A stretch of DNA of 64,000 nucleotides from Paraburkholderia silvatlantica (GCF_003096715.1 NZ_QEOL01000008.1:62001-126000), one strand, 5' to 3'. Shown: positions 44,013 to 53,126, numbered from the stretch's first letter. Program-made: numbers and translations. The notes: generated from the sequence alone by a model not told the origin.

Positions 44013-45476
44013 TCATTGCGTCGACGCTGCCGTCTGCTGTGCCACCGGCAGTTCCCCCATCGCCTGGAACAGCGCCGCCGTATCGCTCATGCGCTGGCTC
44101 GCTGCGCGTACCGCGCCGAGTTGTGCGTTGAGATAGCGGGACTCGCTGGCGTGCGTTGCCGTCGACGGCAGCGCGCCCATGCGATGACGCGACGCCGTAT
44201 CGTCGAACGCGGCGTGTGCGGCGTCTGCGGCCACGTCCGCCGAGGCGAGCGTCTGCGCATCGTTATCCAGCGCGGCCAGCGAATTCGCGACATCCTGAAA
44301 CGCGGAGAGCACCGTCGACTTATAGTGCAGCACGGCGGCGTCGTATGCGTCGATCGACGCGCGACGCTCCGCGAACAGGGCCCCGCCATGGAAGATCGGC
44401 TGCGACATTGCCGCACCGAGCGCCCACAGGCCGCCCGCGCCCGATAACACCGCCGGCCAGCTGAAACCGCCGCGGCCCATCGCAGCCGTGAGCGACAGGC
44501 TCGGGAACATCTGCGCCGTCGCGGCGCCGACGTCGGCCGCGGCGGCCTTGACGGCAGCGTCCGCTGCCTGAATGTCAGGCCGCGAACGCAACAGGTCCGA
44601 AGGGACCGCTACGGGCACGTTCGCGGGCAGCGAGAGACTATCGAGATCCGGCACGCTCGGCGCGTCGTCCGGCGTGCGGCCGATCAGCACTGCCAGCGCA
44701 TGGACCGCGCACGCGCGTTGCTGCCGCAGCGCAGGCAGCGTCGCCGCGATCGACGCGGCGTCCTGTTTCGATTCGAGCATCTGGGCGCGCGACACGGACC
44801 CGAGCGCGAAGCGCTGCTCGTCTTCGTTCGCGGCCGCGTTGGACACTTGCACGAGCCGCTCGGTAAGCGCGATCTGTCGGTCGAGAGACGCGACATTGAT
44901 CACGCTCGCGACGATGTTGGCGGCAAGCGCGCGCCGCGACGCCTCCAGTTCGAACGCCTGCACATGCACGCGCGCGGCGCTTGCCGAGTTCGCGTAACGC
45001 GTTTGGCCGAACAGGTCGAACGTGTAATGCGCGAACACCTGGCCGGCGAAGAAATTGTATTGCACCTGCTCCGGTCCGATTCCCGGCACGACGGGCGCGC
45101 GTGCGCGCTCGACCTGCGCGGTACTGTCGATCGACGGCAGCGTCGATGCGCCGACCTGCGCGCGCAGTTGCTCTTGCGCGGCCGCAAGCGTGCGCTGGGT
45201 CGCCGCGAGATTCGGGCTGTTGCGCAGGCCCTCGTCGACGAGGGCATCCAGCGCGTCGGAGCGGTACTGGCGCCACCATTGGGGGGCCGCCGTCGCGCCG
45301 ACATCGAATGTCTGCGCAACGCCACCGGCCGTCACGGTTTTCGACGGCTGCGCCTGCGCGCCGTAGTGTTCCGGTGAAGGCATCGCCGGCGCTTCGCCGC
45401 CCGGCCCGAACGAGCAAGCCGAGAAGGTCAGTGCGGCCGCGACAGCCAGCACGGAAGTCCTATAGGTAAAGCTCAT
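44013..45476 (-). CDS. Outer-membrane efflux channel lipoprotein (NodT/OprM type)
   Basis: 487 residues. Lipobox region ALTFSACSFGPG, then the OprM-type repeat domain (PQWWRQYRSDALDALVDEGLRNSPNLAATQRTL, RPDIQAADAAVKAAAADVGAATAQMFPSLSLTAAMG). It forms the trimeric exit tunnel for the RND pump encoded just upstream. Start: ATG 45476 has GGAGGG 6 nt upstream; ATG 45479 and TTG 45482 are alternatives that overlap the RND stop. Confidence 0.9.
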   Translation of the reverse strand: MSFTYRTSVLAVAAALTFSACSFGPGGEAPAMPSPEHYGAQAQPSKTVTAGGVAQTFDVGATAAPQWWRQYRSDALDALVDEGLRNSPNLAATQRTLAAAQEQLRAQVGASTLPSIDSTAQVERARAPVVPGIGPEQVQYNFFAGQVFAHYTFDLFGQTRYANSASAARVHVQAFELEASRRALAANIVASVINVASLDRQIALTERLVQVSNAAANEDEQRFALGSVSRAQMLESKQDAASIAATLPALRQQRACAVHALAVLIGRTPDDAPSVPDLDSLSLPANVPVAVPSDLLRSRPDIQAADAAVKAAAADVGAATAQMFPSLSLTAAMGRGGFSWPAVLSGAGGLWALGAAMSQPIFHGGALFAERRASIDAYDAAVLHYKSTVLSAFQDVANSLAALDNDAQTLASADVAADAAHAAFDDTASRHRMGALPSTATHASESRYLNAQLGAVRAASQRMSDTAALFQAMGELPVAQQTAASTQ

Positions 45477-45478
45477 CA

Positions 45479-48400
45479 TCAACCCTCCGTATGCTCGGCG
45501 ACGGGCGATTGCGTGCTACGTTCGTCGCGCCGGACCCTGAAGCAGGTCGCGTAGAGCGCCGGCAGGAAGAACACCGTCAGCACCGTCGCGATAGTGATGC
45601 CGCCCATCAGCGCGGTCGCCATGGGGCCGAAGAAGCCGGAGCGAAGCAGTGGTATCAGTGCGAGAACGGCGGCGGCGGCGGTCAGCATGATCGGCCTGAA
45701 ACGCCGCACCGTCGCGCCGACGATCGCGTCGAAGCGCGGGTGCCCCGCCGCGATGTCCTGATCGATCTGGTCGACGAGAATCACGGAGTTGCGCATGATG
45801 ATGCCGAACATCGCGATCACGCCCAGCAGCGCGACGAAGCCGAACGGCTTGTCGAACAGCAGCAGCGCGGTCACCACGCCGATCAGGCCCAGCGGCGCGG
45901 TCAGCACGACGATGAACGTGCGTGCGAAGTTCTTCAGCTGGATCATCAGCAGCGTGAGCACCGCGATGATCATCAGCGGCATTTCCGCGTTGATCGATGT
46001 CTGGCCTTTCACGCTCTCCTCCACCGCGCCGCCCACGTCGATCCGGTAACCGACAGGCAGCTTCGCACGCGCATCGGCGAGCGCGCGGTCGATGTCGCGC
46101 GTGACGTCGATGCCCTGCGCGGCGCCGCGCACGTCCGCCTGCACCGTGATGGTCGGCTGCCGGTCGCGCTCCCAGATCACGCCGTATTCCAGCGTGTCGC
46201 GCACGTGTCCCAGCGAACCGAGCGGCGCCGGCCCGTTCGGCGTCGGCATGGCGAGGCTCGTGAGCCTGGCGGGGTTGACGCGCTCGCTCCTCGGCGCGCG
46301 CAGATCGACGTCGACCAGCTTGTCGCGCTCGCGGTACTGCGTGACCGTAAAGCCGGATAGCGTCATCGCGAGGAAGCTGGAGACGTCCTCCGACGTGACG
46401 CCGAGCTGCCGCGCGCGGTTCTGGTCGATCTCGAACGAGATCGAGCGTTCGGCGGGCTCGTCCCAGTCGAACTGGACGTTGCGCGTGCGCGAGTCGGCGC
46501 GGGTCTTCTCCGCGACAGTTTCCGCAATGGCGTGCACGGTCGCGATGTCGTCGCCGCTCACGCGGAACTTGATCGGAAAGCCGACGGGCGGCCCGTTTTC
46601 GAGGCGGGCGACGCGCGTGCGAGCTCCGGAGAAGTCCTTTTCCAGTTTCGCATCGAGCCAGTGCATCAATTGTTCGCGCGTTTCGACGTCTTTCGCGGTA
46701 ATGACGAACTGCGCGAAATTCGGCTGCTGAAGCTGCTGGTCGAGCGGCAGGTAAAAGCGCGGCGCGCCGGTGCCCACGAAGTCGACGAAATGCGAGATTT
46801 CCGGCTTGCCGTCCAGCACCTTCTCGAGGCGCTTCGCTACACGCAGCGTCGCGTCGAACGAGGCGCCCTCCGGCAACCGCAGGTCGACCAGCAATTCCGG
46901 CCGCTCCGAGTTCGGGAAGAACTGCTGCGGCACGCGCGTGAACGCCGCCATCGCGATCGCGAACAGCACGACCGTGACGCCGAGCACGGCCGAGCGGCGG
47001 TCGATACACCAGCCTACCCAGCCCGACAGGCACCGGTAAAAGGGCGTGTTGTACACGTCGTGTTCGTGGCCGTGTTCACCATGCTCGCCACTCGTGCGGC
47101 CTTTGTGCTCCGGCAGCAGATGAAAGCCCAGCAACGGCACCAGCACGACCGCGGCGAACCACGAAACGACCAGCGCGATGGCCGACACTTCGAAGATCGA
47201 ACGCGTGTACTCGCCGGTGCTCGATTTGGCGAGCGCGATAGGCAGAAAGCCGGAGACCGTGACCAGCGTGCCGGTCAGCATTGGAAAAGCCGTGCTGGTA
47301 TAGGCGAAGGCCGCCGCGCGCAGGCGGCTCCAGCCCTGTTCGAGCTTCACGGCCATCATCTCGACGGCGATGATCGCGTCGTCGACCAGCAGCCCCAAAG
47401 CGAGCACGAGCGTGCCGAGCGACACCTTGTCCAGGCCGATGCCGAACAGATGCATGCACAGCGCCGTGACAGCGAGCACGATCGGGATCGTGATGACCAC
47501 GACCAGGCCGGTGCGCAGACCGAGCGAGATGAGGCTCACGACCAGCACGATGGCCACCGCTTCGCCGACCGCCTCCACGAAGTCATCGACCGAATGCTTC
47601 ACCGCGTGCGGCATGCTCGACACGGCCGAGAGCTTCAGCCCCGCCGGCAGCGTAGCCTGAAGTTCCGCCGTCCTGGCGTCGAGCGCCTTGCCGAGGTCGA
47701 TCACGTCGCCGCCTTTCTGCATTGTCACGCCGATGCCGAGCACGGCCTGGCCGCCCACGCGCATTTGCGTGACCGGCGGATCGTCATAGCCGCGCTTGAT
47801 CGTCGCAATGTCGCCGAGGCGAAACGAGCGCTTGTTCACGGTGATGAGCACACTGGCAAGCGCCTGTTCGTCCTTGAATGCGCCGCTTGGCCGCACGAAC
47901 ACGCGATCGTCCGCCGTCGTGACGGTACCTACGGGCGCAACGGCGTTCTGCGCGTCGATCGCCTGAGCAATTTGCTGCGGGGTGATCGCGAACCGCGTCA
48001 GTTGCGCGTTCGAAATCTCGACGAAGATGTGCTGGTCCGGATCGCCGAAATAGTCGACCTTCGCGACACCGGGCACCCGCAACAGCACGGTGCGAAGCTT
48101 GTCCGCGTAGTCGTGCAGTTGCGCAGGCGTAAAACCGTCGCCTTCGAGCGCGTAGATGTTCGTATAGACGTCGCCGAACTCGTCGTTGAAGAACGGCCCT
48201 ACCGTCCCCTTGGGAAGGGTCGCCTGAATGTCGCCGACCTTCTTGCGCACCTGGTACCAGGTCTCGGGCACTTCCTTGACCGGCGCCGAGTCCTTCATTG
48301 CGAAGAAGATCATCGACTCGCCGGGCCGCGAGTCGCTCTTGATGTCGTCGACGTACGGCACCGCCTGCAACTGGCGGCCGATCCGGTCGGTGATCTGCTC

Positions 48401-48661
48401 CTGCACTTCGCGTGCCGTTGCGCCCGGCCAGTAGGTCTTGATGACCATCGTGCGGAACGTGAAGGGCGGATCTTCCGATTGCGCGAGCCTGGTATAGCCA
48501 ATCACGCCGAACACCGTGGCGAGCCCGATCAGGAAGATCACCAGTTGCTGGTGCCGCAGCGCCCACGCAGACAGATTGAATCCCGGTGCATCAGCGTTCG
48601 AGCCGTCGCCGGTTTTCATGCGCACGTCGTCGCGCGCGCTTTCATGATCGCGCGCGTTCAT
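45479..48661 (-). CDS. RND efflux permease (second system)
   Basis: 1060-residue inner-membrane pump. Starts with GFNLSAWALRHQQLVIFLIGLATVFGVIGYTRLAQSEDPPFTFRTMVI; the proton-relay helix TM4 contains LVLALGLLVDDAIIAVEMM, and two large periplasmic loops follow TM1 and TM7. An insert rich in histidine (EHKGRTSGEHGEHGHEHD, ~525) precedes TM7 and could bind metal. The start at 48661 overlaps the adaptor stop by 4 nt; the frame is open further upstream without similarity. Confidence 0.93.
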   Translation of the reverse strand: MNARDHESARDDVRMKTGDGSNADAPGFNLSAWALRHQQLVIFLIGLATVFGVIGYTRLAQSEDPPFTFRTMVIKTYWPGATAREVQEQITDRIGRQLQAVPYVDDIKSDSRPGESMIFFAMKDSAPVKEVPETWYQVRKKVGDIQATLPKGTVGPFFNDEFGDVYTNIYALEGDGFTPAQLHDYADKLRTVLLRVPGVAKVDYFGDPDQHIFVEISNAQLTRFAITPQQIAQAIDAQNAVAPVGTVTTADDRVFVRPSGAFKDEQALASVLITVNKRSFRLGDIATIKRGYDDPPVTQMRVGGQAVLGIGVTMQKGGDVIDLGKALDARTAELQATLPAGLKLSAVSSMPHAVKHSVDDFVEAVGEAVAIVLVVSLISLGLRTGLVVVITIPIVLAVTALCMHLFGIGLDKVSLGTLVLALGLLVDDAIIAVEMMAVKLEQGWSRLRAAAFAYTSTAFPMLTGTLVTVSGFLPIALAKSSTGEYTRSIFEVSAIALVVSWFAAVVLVPLLGFHLLPEHKGRTSGEHGEHGHEHDVYNTPFYRCLSGWVGWCIDRRSAVLGVTVVLFAIAMAAFTRVPQQFFPNSERPELLVDLRLPEGASFDATLRVAKRLEKVLDGKPEISHFVDFVGTGAPRFYLPLDQQLQQPNFAQFVITAKDVETREQLMHWLDAKLEKDFSGARTRVARLENGPPVGFPIKFRVSGDDIATVHAIAETVAEKTRADSRTRNVQFDWDEPAERSISFEIDQNRARQLGVTSEDVSSFLAMTLSGFTVTQYRERDKLVDVDLRAPRSERVNPARLTSLAMPTPNGPAPLGSLGHVRDTLEYGVIWERDRQPTITVQADVRGAAQGIDVTRDIDRALADARAKLPVGYRIDVGGAVEESVKGQTSINAEMPLMIIAVLTLLMIQLKNFARTFIVVLTAPLGLIGVVTALLLFDKPFGFVALLGVIAMFGIIMRNSVILVDQIDQDIAAGHPRFDAIVGATVRRFRPIMLTAAAAVLALIPLLRSGFFGPMATALMGGITIATVLTVFFLPALYATCFRVRRDERSTQSPVAEHTEG

Positions 48662-49797
48662 GACGGAAAGTCCTCCGGATACAGCGGCGGCACGACCTGC
48701 ACGTGCTCGCCGGCGCTGACCGCATGCACGCCTTGCAGCACGACCCGGTCGCCGTCGTGGAGGCCCGAGCTGACCGATACCGTGCGTTCGTCGTAACGCG
48801 CAATGGTGACCGGATGCAGTTCGAGTGTGTCGCCCTTGCGCGCCACCCACACGGCGGGTTGCTCGCCCCGGTGAAACAGCGCCGTGACGGGCAACGTGTA
48901 CGACTGTCCGTTGCCGGCGTTGCCAGCGGCATCGAAGGTCACGTTCGCGGTCATGCCAAGGCGCACCTCGGGGCCCGGTGAGGTCAGCGTCAGCTTGACC
49001 CGCCAGGTGCGGCTTTCCGGATCGGCGGCGGCGGACACCTCGCGCACCGATGCATCGAAAGTCCTGCCCGGCAGCGCGGGCAGCGTGACGTGCGCCTTGC
49101 TGCCGACCGCCAGCGCATTCACCGTTGCTTCCGGCGCGTCGCAAGCAATATCGATGTCGCCCGTCCAGTCGAGGTGATACACCGCTTGCGTCGCCTGAAC
49201 GTTCTGGCCGGTATCGGCGTCTTCCGAAGTGATCACGCCGTCGTGGTCGGCCGCCAGCGTCGCGTAGCGCAGATGATCTGTCGCCAGCGCCATCTGCGCG
49301 AGCGCGGACGTGCGCTGTGCGAGCGCGGAAGCGTAGGCGTCCTGGGTCTGCTCCAGTTGTGCGTTCGAAATCAGGTTGGCGCGTGCCTGCGCCTCGTCGC
49401 GATCGAGCTGCTGCCTGGCGAACACGAGGCGATGTTCCGCGGCATCCAGTTGGGCGCGCGCGTTGACGAGGTTGTCCTGGAGATCGGTCGGATCGAGCAG
49501 CGCAACCGTCTGCCCCGCTTTCACGGTGTCGCCGATCCGCACCCGCCGCTCGATGATTTTGCCGCCCACGCGAAATGAAAGAGGCGTGGAGTAGCGCGCC
49601 TGGACCTGCGCCGGCAACGAGTCGCCCGCGACATGCCTATCCGCTTGAACGGCGCGCGCGACCACAGGCTTGGCCTCCTGCACGGCCGCTCCGTTGTGAT
49701 GGCATCCACAAATGAGGATTGCGCTGCACGCCGCGATGACGGCGGGTGCCCGGTGGATCGGCCGGGTGCAGGAAAGTAACAGGGAGCGCGCCCGCAT
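48658..49797 (-). CDS. RND periplasmic adaptor, lipoprotein (second system)
   Basis: 379 residues with a lipoprotein signal (RAPAVIAACSAILICGC, lipobox LICGC). AcrA-like barrel-sandwich (LSFRVGGKIIERRVRIGDTVKAGQTVALLDPTDLQ), a helical hairpin of ~70 residues, and TLAADHDGVITSEDADTGQNVQA. The start at 49797 is the best fit to a signal peptide, but no clear ribosome binding site is seen; the frame is open to 49965. First gene of the leftward adaptor-RND-channel-pqiABC run. Confidence 0.88.
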   Translation of the reverse strand: MRARSLLLSCTRPIHRAPAVIAACSAILICGCHHNGAAVQEAKPVVARAVQADRHVAGDSLPAQVQARYSTPLSFRVGGKIIERRVRIGDTVKAGQTVALLDPTDLQDNLVNARAQLDAAEHRLVFARQQLDRDEAQARANLISNAQLEQTQDAYASALAQRTSALAQMALATDHLRYATLAADHDGVITSEDADTGQNVQATQAVYHLDWTGDIDIACDAPEATVNALAVGSKAHVTLPALPGRTFDASVREVSAAADPESRTWRVKLTLTSPGPEVRLGMTANVTFDAAGNAGNGQSYTLPVTALFHRGEQPAVWVARKGDTLELHPVTIARYDERTVSVSSGLHDGDRVVLQGVHAVSAGEHVQVVPPLYPEDFPS

Positions 49798-49951
49798 CGG
49801 CGCGGCAGGGCCGGAGTGTTTCACGATGTTCACAAGGAAGCTGATGAGTCCAGGTGGAAAGTCATCCGCGCTGACTGACGCCAGCCGCGACGGATGGTTG
49901 TTGCGGACCAGCGGCACCGGTCGGCGCGAAGGTGAGATTAAATCCAAAACT

Positions 49952-49981
49952 GATGATATTGTCAATCATGACAATATCATC
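49952..49981. promoter_or_regulatory. 30-bp perfect inverted repeat, TetR operator
   Basis: GATGATATTGTCA (49952-49964) and TGACAATATCATC (49969-49981) are perfect 13-bp inverted arms around ATCA. It is 34 bp upstream of the TetR ATG at 50016, in the divergent region before the efflux operon. The TTGTCAAT core and a preceding AACTGAT/GACTGAT are shared with the repeat near 39376. Confidence 0.75.
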
Positions 49982-50015
49982 TAATATTGCAACAAACTAT
50001 GACCGGGGAGGCAAC

Positions 50016-50771
50016 ATGTCGGAGGTCCGCAGAGCGCGCACGTATCGTCGGCAGCCTGTCGAGGAGCCGCGCGGGTCCGTCGCGGAACGGTCGCCTCGGC
50101 TCGCGCGGCGCAAGCATGAAACGCGCGTGCGTCTGCTTCATGCCGCGTTCGGCCTGGCCGCGAAAAAGGGAATGGACAGTGTCACGATCAACGAGATCAC
50201 CGACGCTGCGGATGTGGGATTCGGCTCGTTCTACAACCACTTCGATTCGAAAGAGGGGCTCTTCACCACACTCATTGAATGGCTATTCGAGGAATTCGCG
50301 GATGCGCTCGATGGCCTCGTCAGCGACCTGTCGGACCCGGCTGAAGTACTTGCCGTGTCCGTACGTCATACGTTGTTGCGCGCCTGTCGCGATCCCGTGT
50401 GGGGACAACTGCTGATCCGCGAGGGGATATCCGCGCGTGCGCTCAGCACGGGACCTGGACGACGCCTGTTGCGCGACATGCGCAGAGGCATTGCGCAAGG
50501 ACGCTTCACGGTCACGGACGAACTGCTATGCGCCATCTCGGCGATCGGCACCGTCCTCGCCGGCCTCGCAGCCGAACTTCGTTCGCCGTCTTCGAAGCGG
50601 ACCGGCCGGTCGCGAAAAGTCCTTCGACCGCGGGAGGAACGGTTCGCCGAAAACATTGCGACAGTCGTGTTGCAGGCCGTCGGCCTCAAGCGTATGGAGG
50701 CCGAAAAGATCGCCCGGCGACCCATGCCACCCGGCCCCCCAGAGTATGCTGAGCGCCGGCGGCGAGATTAG
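50016..50771 (+). CDS. TetR family regulator of the RND-Pqi run
   Basis: 251 residues; helix-turn-helix region HETRVRLLHAAFGLAAKKGMDSVTINEITDAADVGFGSFYNHFDSKEGLFTTL (~40-90). Closely related along its length to the TetR at 39434, except in the C-terminal ~60 residues, where a basic stretch (SSKRTGRSRKVLRPREER) replaces a hydrophobic one. Strong GGGGAGG precedes the ATG. The perfect inverted repeat just upstream suggests autorepression and repression of the divergent efflux run. Its end overlaps the converging PerM gene by 4 bp. Confidence 0.9.
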   Translation: MSEVRRARTYRRQPVEEPRGSVAERSPRLARRKHETRVRLLHAAFGLAAKKGMDSVTINEITDAADVGFGSFYNHFDSKEGLFTTLIEWLFEEFADALDGLVSDLSDPAEVLAVSVRHTLLRACRDPVWGQLLIREGISARALSTGPGRRLLRDMRRGIAQGRFTVTDELLCAISAIGTVLAGLAAELRSPSSKRTGRSRKVLRPREERFAENIATVVLQAVGLKRMEAEKIARRPMPPGPPEYAERRRRD

Positions 50772-51823
50772 TCCCGATAAAGCGCGGTGGTCAGGTAGTG
50801 ACGGCGCAGTTCCCGCAGCGCCGATACGCACGCGGCGCTGGCAGGCAGTGCGAGCAGAACGCCGAAGAACCCAAACACCTTCCCGAACGCCAGCAACGAG
50901 AAAATGACCGCGAGCGGATGCAGACCGATACGCTCGCCGACAAGCCGGGGTGTGAGAACGACGCTTTCGAGGATCTGGCCGATTCCGTACACGAGCGCCA
51001 CGGCTCCCACGCCGTACCAGTTTCCGAATTGCAGAACCGCGGCGAAAAGCGCGGATGCCAGCGCTGTCGCAAATCCGATATACGGAACGACGACGGCAAG
51101 TGCCGTGAGGAGACCCACAGGCAGTGCGATGCGCAAGCCGGCGATCGTCAGCGCGGCTGGGTAGAAAACGGCCAGCACCGCTACGACGGCAAGCTGCCCT
51201 CGCAGGTATTGCGACATCATGTGGTCGACTCCGGCGACAAAATCCCGTGTTTGTGCGAGCCAGCGCCGTGGCACGAAACTTTCGAGCCGCTCCAGCGCTT
51301 CGGGCCTGTCATACAATAAATAAAACAGCACGAGTGGCAAGATCACGAGATTGCCCACGACGTCGACCATCGCACTGCCGCCGGTGCGCAGATATTGCCA
51401 GACGGCGAGGACAGCGTCGTGCTCGCCTGCCATCAGGCGCGCTGCCAATGTGGCGCGCAGACTCGTCCAATCGGGCCAGTAGTCGATTCCCATGGAAGCA
51501 AGCCACGGCTTGCCGGCGCCTTCGAGTTTCGACGCGAGCGAAGAGATCTGCCCGGTCAGTTCGGATCCCTCCATCCGAACGACGACGAATACCAGCAGAA
51601 CCAGCAGCGCCAAAAGCGCCACGAAAATCGACATCATGACGAGCGCCGCGAGACCACGCGGCGATCGCCGGCGTACCAGCCACTCCACGCCCGGCTGCAG
51701 AACATAGGCGATCATCGCGCCAAGCAGAAAAGGTGTCAGCACGGAGCGCAGGCTCCACAGCAGCACGCCGGCCGACAAGGCGACAGCGCCCCAGAACAAC
51801 GATTGGCGATAGTAGGCAGTCAT
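50768..51823 (-). CDS. PerM / AI-2E transporter family membrane protein
   Basis: 351 residues with about eight membrane helices. Family features are the N-terminal pair (LFWGAVALSAGVLLWSLRSVLTPFLLGAMIAYVLQPGVEWLVRR), an extended soluble segment (~80-160), then GLLTALAVVVPYIGFATALASALF and the conserved LVGERIGLHPLAVIFSLLAFGKVFGFFGVLLALP. Such proteins include quorum-signal exporters and Na+/H+ antiporters; the role here is not clear. The start at 51823 (MTAYYRQSLFWG) is preferred over 51967. Confidence 0.85.
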   Translation of the reverse strand: MTAYYRQSLFWGAVALSAGVLLWSLRSVLTPFLLGAMIAYVLQPGVEWLVRRRSPRGLAALVMMSIFVALLALLVLLVFVVVRMEGSELTGQISSLASKLEGAGKPWLASMGIDYWPDWTSLRATLAARLMAGEHDAVLAVWQYLRTGGSAMVDVVGNLVILPLVLFYLLYDRPEALERLESFVPRRWLAQTRDFVAGVDHMMSQYLRGQLAVVAVLAVFYPAALTIAGLRIALPVGLLTALAVVVPYIGFATALASALFAAVLQFGNWYGVGAVALVYGIGQILESVVLTPRLVGERIGLHPLAVIFSLLAFGKVFGFFGVLLALPASAACVSALRELRRHYLTTALYRD

Positions 51824-52241
51824 GGTCGCGTCTATTGTTGCGTGTTCGCGTGAAGTGTCGGGCCAGGCTCGATCCGATGCATTCAATGTATGGGTGCGCT
51901 GGCGGATACGTGTGCGCAATTCGTTGTTGCGAGATGCGGCACCGCACGACCAGGACACCTCGCGCATCGCCGGGCTACCTCACACATCATAAATGATATA
52001 ATAATCAATATTGATTGGAAAGTTTTTTAGACGCTTTCCTGTCAACACGGACGTGCCGGCAAAGCGATATCGGCAGACAATTGCCATCTGAGCGCAGGCT
52101 CCCAGCGTCTGGATCTTTTCGCCCCATTGTCGTTACGCGCGAAATTTCATGGGCGATGGCGAAAGCCTTCAGGAACGGGGCCCGAGCTTGCGCGCGCCGC
52201 TGCGTCCCGTGGCCGCCGCGGCGCAAAACCCCCGTTTGATG
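51824..52241. other. Intergenic region with AT-rich palindromes
   Basis: 418 bp with no convincing gene between PerM and tRNA-Lys. The stretch 51980-52030 is markedly AT-rich compared with its surroundings. Two palindromes are listed separately. The rest (52030-52241) shows open frames without recognisable protein. Confidence 0.4.
51986..52016. promoter_or_regulatory. Pair of AT-rich palindromes
   Basis: ATCATAAATGAT (51986-51997) and AATCAATATTGATT (52003-52016) are both palindromic and separated by 5 bp. Possible regulator binding site or remnant of inserted DNA; about 165 bp upstream of the PerM start. Confidence 0.35.
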
Positions 52242-52314
52242 TGGGCCGTACTGGATTCGAACCAGTGACCAACGGATTAAAAGTCCGCTGCTCTACCCGC
52301 TGAGCTAACGACCC
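52242..52314 (-). tRNA. tRNA-Lys (anticodon UUU)
   Basis: Cloverleaf read by eye: acceptor GGGTCGT with ACGGCCC (one T-G pair), D arm GCTC/GAGC, anticodon arm GCGGA-CTTTTAA-TCCGT with anticodon TTT, five-base variable loop, T arm ACTGG-TTCGAAT-CCAGT, discriminator A. The genome continues CAT after the discriminator, so CCA is not encoded and must be added after transcription. Confidence 0.93.
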
Positions 52315-52360
52315 GGTCCACCCTTGCTCCGGCCGTCACAGCGCTTTGGGCGTACCCGCC

Positions 52361-52924
52361 CTAGCCGATATCGATCGTGCGGCTCGCGCACGGTGCCGGA
52401 TCCATTTTCGGAATGGTCAACGTGAGTAGGCCGTTGTCGAACTTTGCCAGAGCGCGACCGGGGTCGGCGTATTCCGGCATCGGAATCGTGCGCACGAAGC
52501 GTCCATGGGCGCGCTCAAGCCGGTAGCAACCGTTCTCCTCGTTGCGCACATCCTGCTTCTTTTCGCCACGCAGCACGATCGCGCCTTCCTCGACGCACAC
52601 CTTCACGTCTGCGCGGTCCATCCCCGGCAGTTCCGCGGTCACGCGCAGCACCGGTCCCTCATCGACGACATCGATACGCGGCTGGAAACGCGACGAACTG
52701 AAGTCGCCAAACCACCGGTCGAGTGCGCCACGGCCCGCAAACGGTTCAAGAAAAAACTCCTCCATTGCGCGCCATGGTTCGCGTGAAAACAGTCGCGCGA
52801 ACTCGGGCATTGAGGCGCGTTCGTTTTCGCTCGTCGAGGGGCTTTCGCGGCCTTGTGCATCGGACTTGCGGGAGGCGGCTCGAAGGAACTTGAAGGGATT
52901 CCACCTTTTCGGATCAGGGCTCAT
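52361..52924 (-). CDS. Hsp20 / alpha-crystallin small heat-shock protein
   Basis: 187 residues. An N-terminal arm of ~80 residues (basic then FSREPWRAMEEFFLEPF) is followed by an alpha-crystallin domain: PRIDVVDEGPVLRVTAELPGMDRADVKVCVEEGAIVLRGEKKQ, and FDNGLLTLTIPK near the end, which is the family signature before the C-terminal anchor. It holds unfolded proteins. GAGGAGG precedes the ATG at 52924. It lies about 50 bp from the tRNA on the same strand. Confidence 0.93.
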   Translation of the reverse strand: MSPDPKRWNPFKFLRAASRKSDAQGRESPSTSENERASMPEFARLFSREPWRAMEEFFLEPFAGRGALDRWFGDFSSSRFQPRIDVVDEGPVLRVTAELPGMDRADVKVCVEEGAIVLRGEKKQDVRNEENGCYRLERAHGRFVRTIPMPEYADPGRALAKFDNGLLTLTIPKMDPAPCASRTIDIG

Positions 52925-53126
52925 CGTATCCTCCTCTACGTTCTGGAAGGACAATCGGATTGCGTCGATTGCGTCGCACCCGCGGCTGGCAGCTTTGCGG
53001 CCTGTAAAGGGCAGCCGCGGATGGCAGCCTCAAAGCGTAACCGCAAAGGGCGGCGAATCGCGCCGCAGTATGGCTGCACGACGGCAACGCTTGTCGCGAC
53101 TGCCGGAGCGATGCTTAAAATAGCTC

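Noticed and set aside
46532..48796. 754-residue open frame on the plus strand inside the second RND operon
   Set aside because: Rich in R, H, D and E with no recognisable domain; the opposite strand encodes the RND pump.
50016..50771. Possibility that the two TetR genes are a recent exact duplication
   Set aside because: They differ at many positions and in their C-terminal parts, so they are older paralogues, not a recent copy.
52015..52239. 74-residue open frame between the AT-rich palindromes and tRNA-Lys
   Set aside because: No ribosome binding site or recognisable protein; composition unlike a gene.
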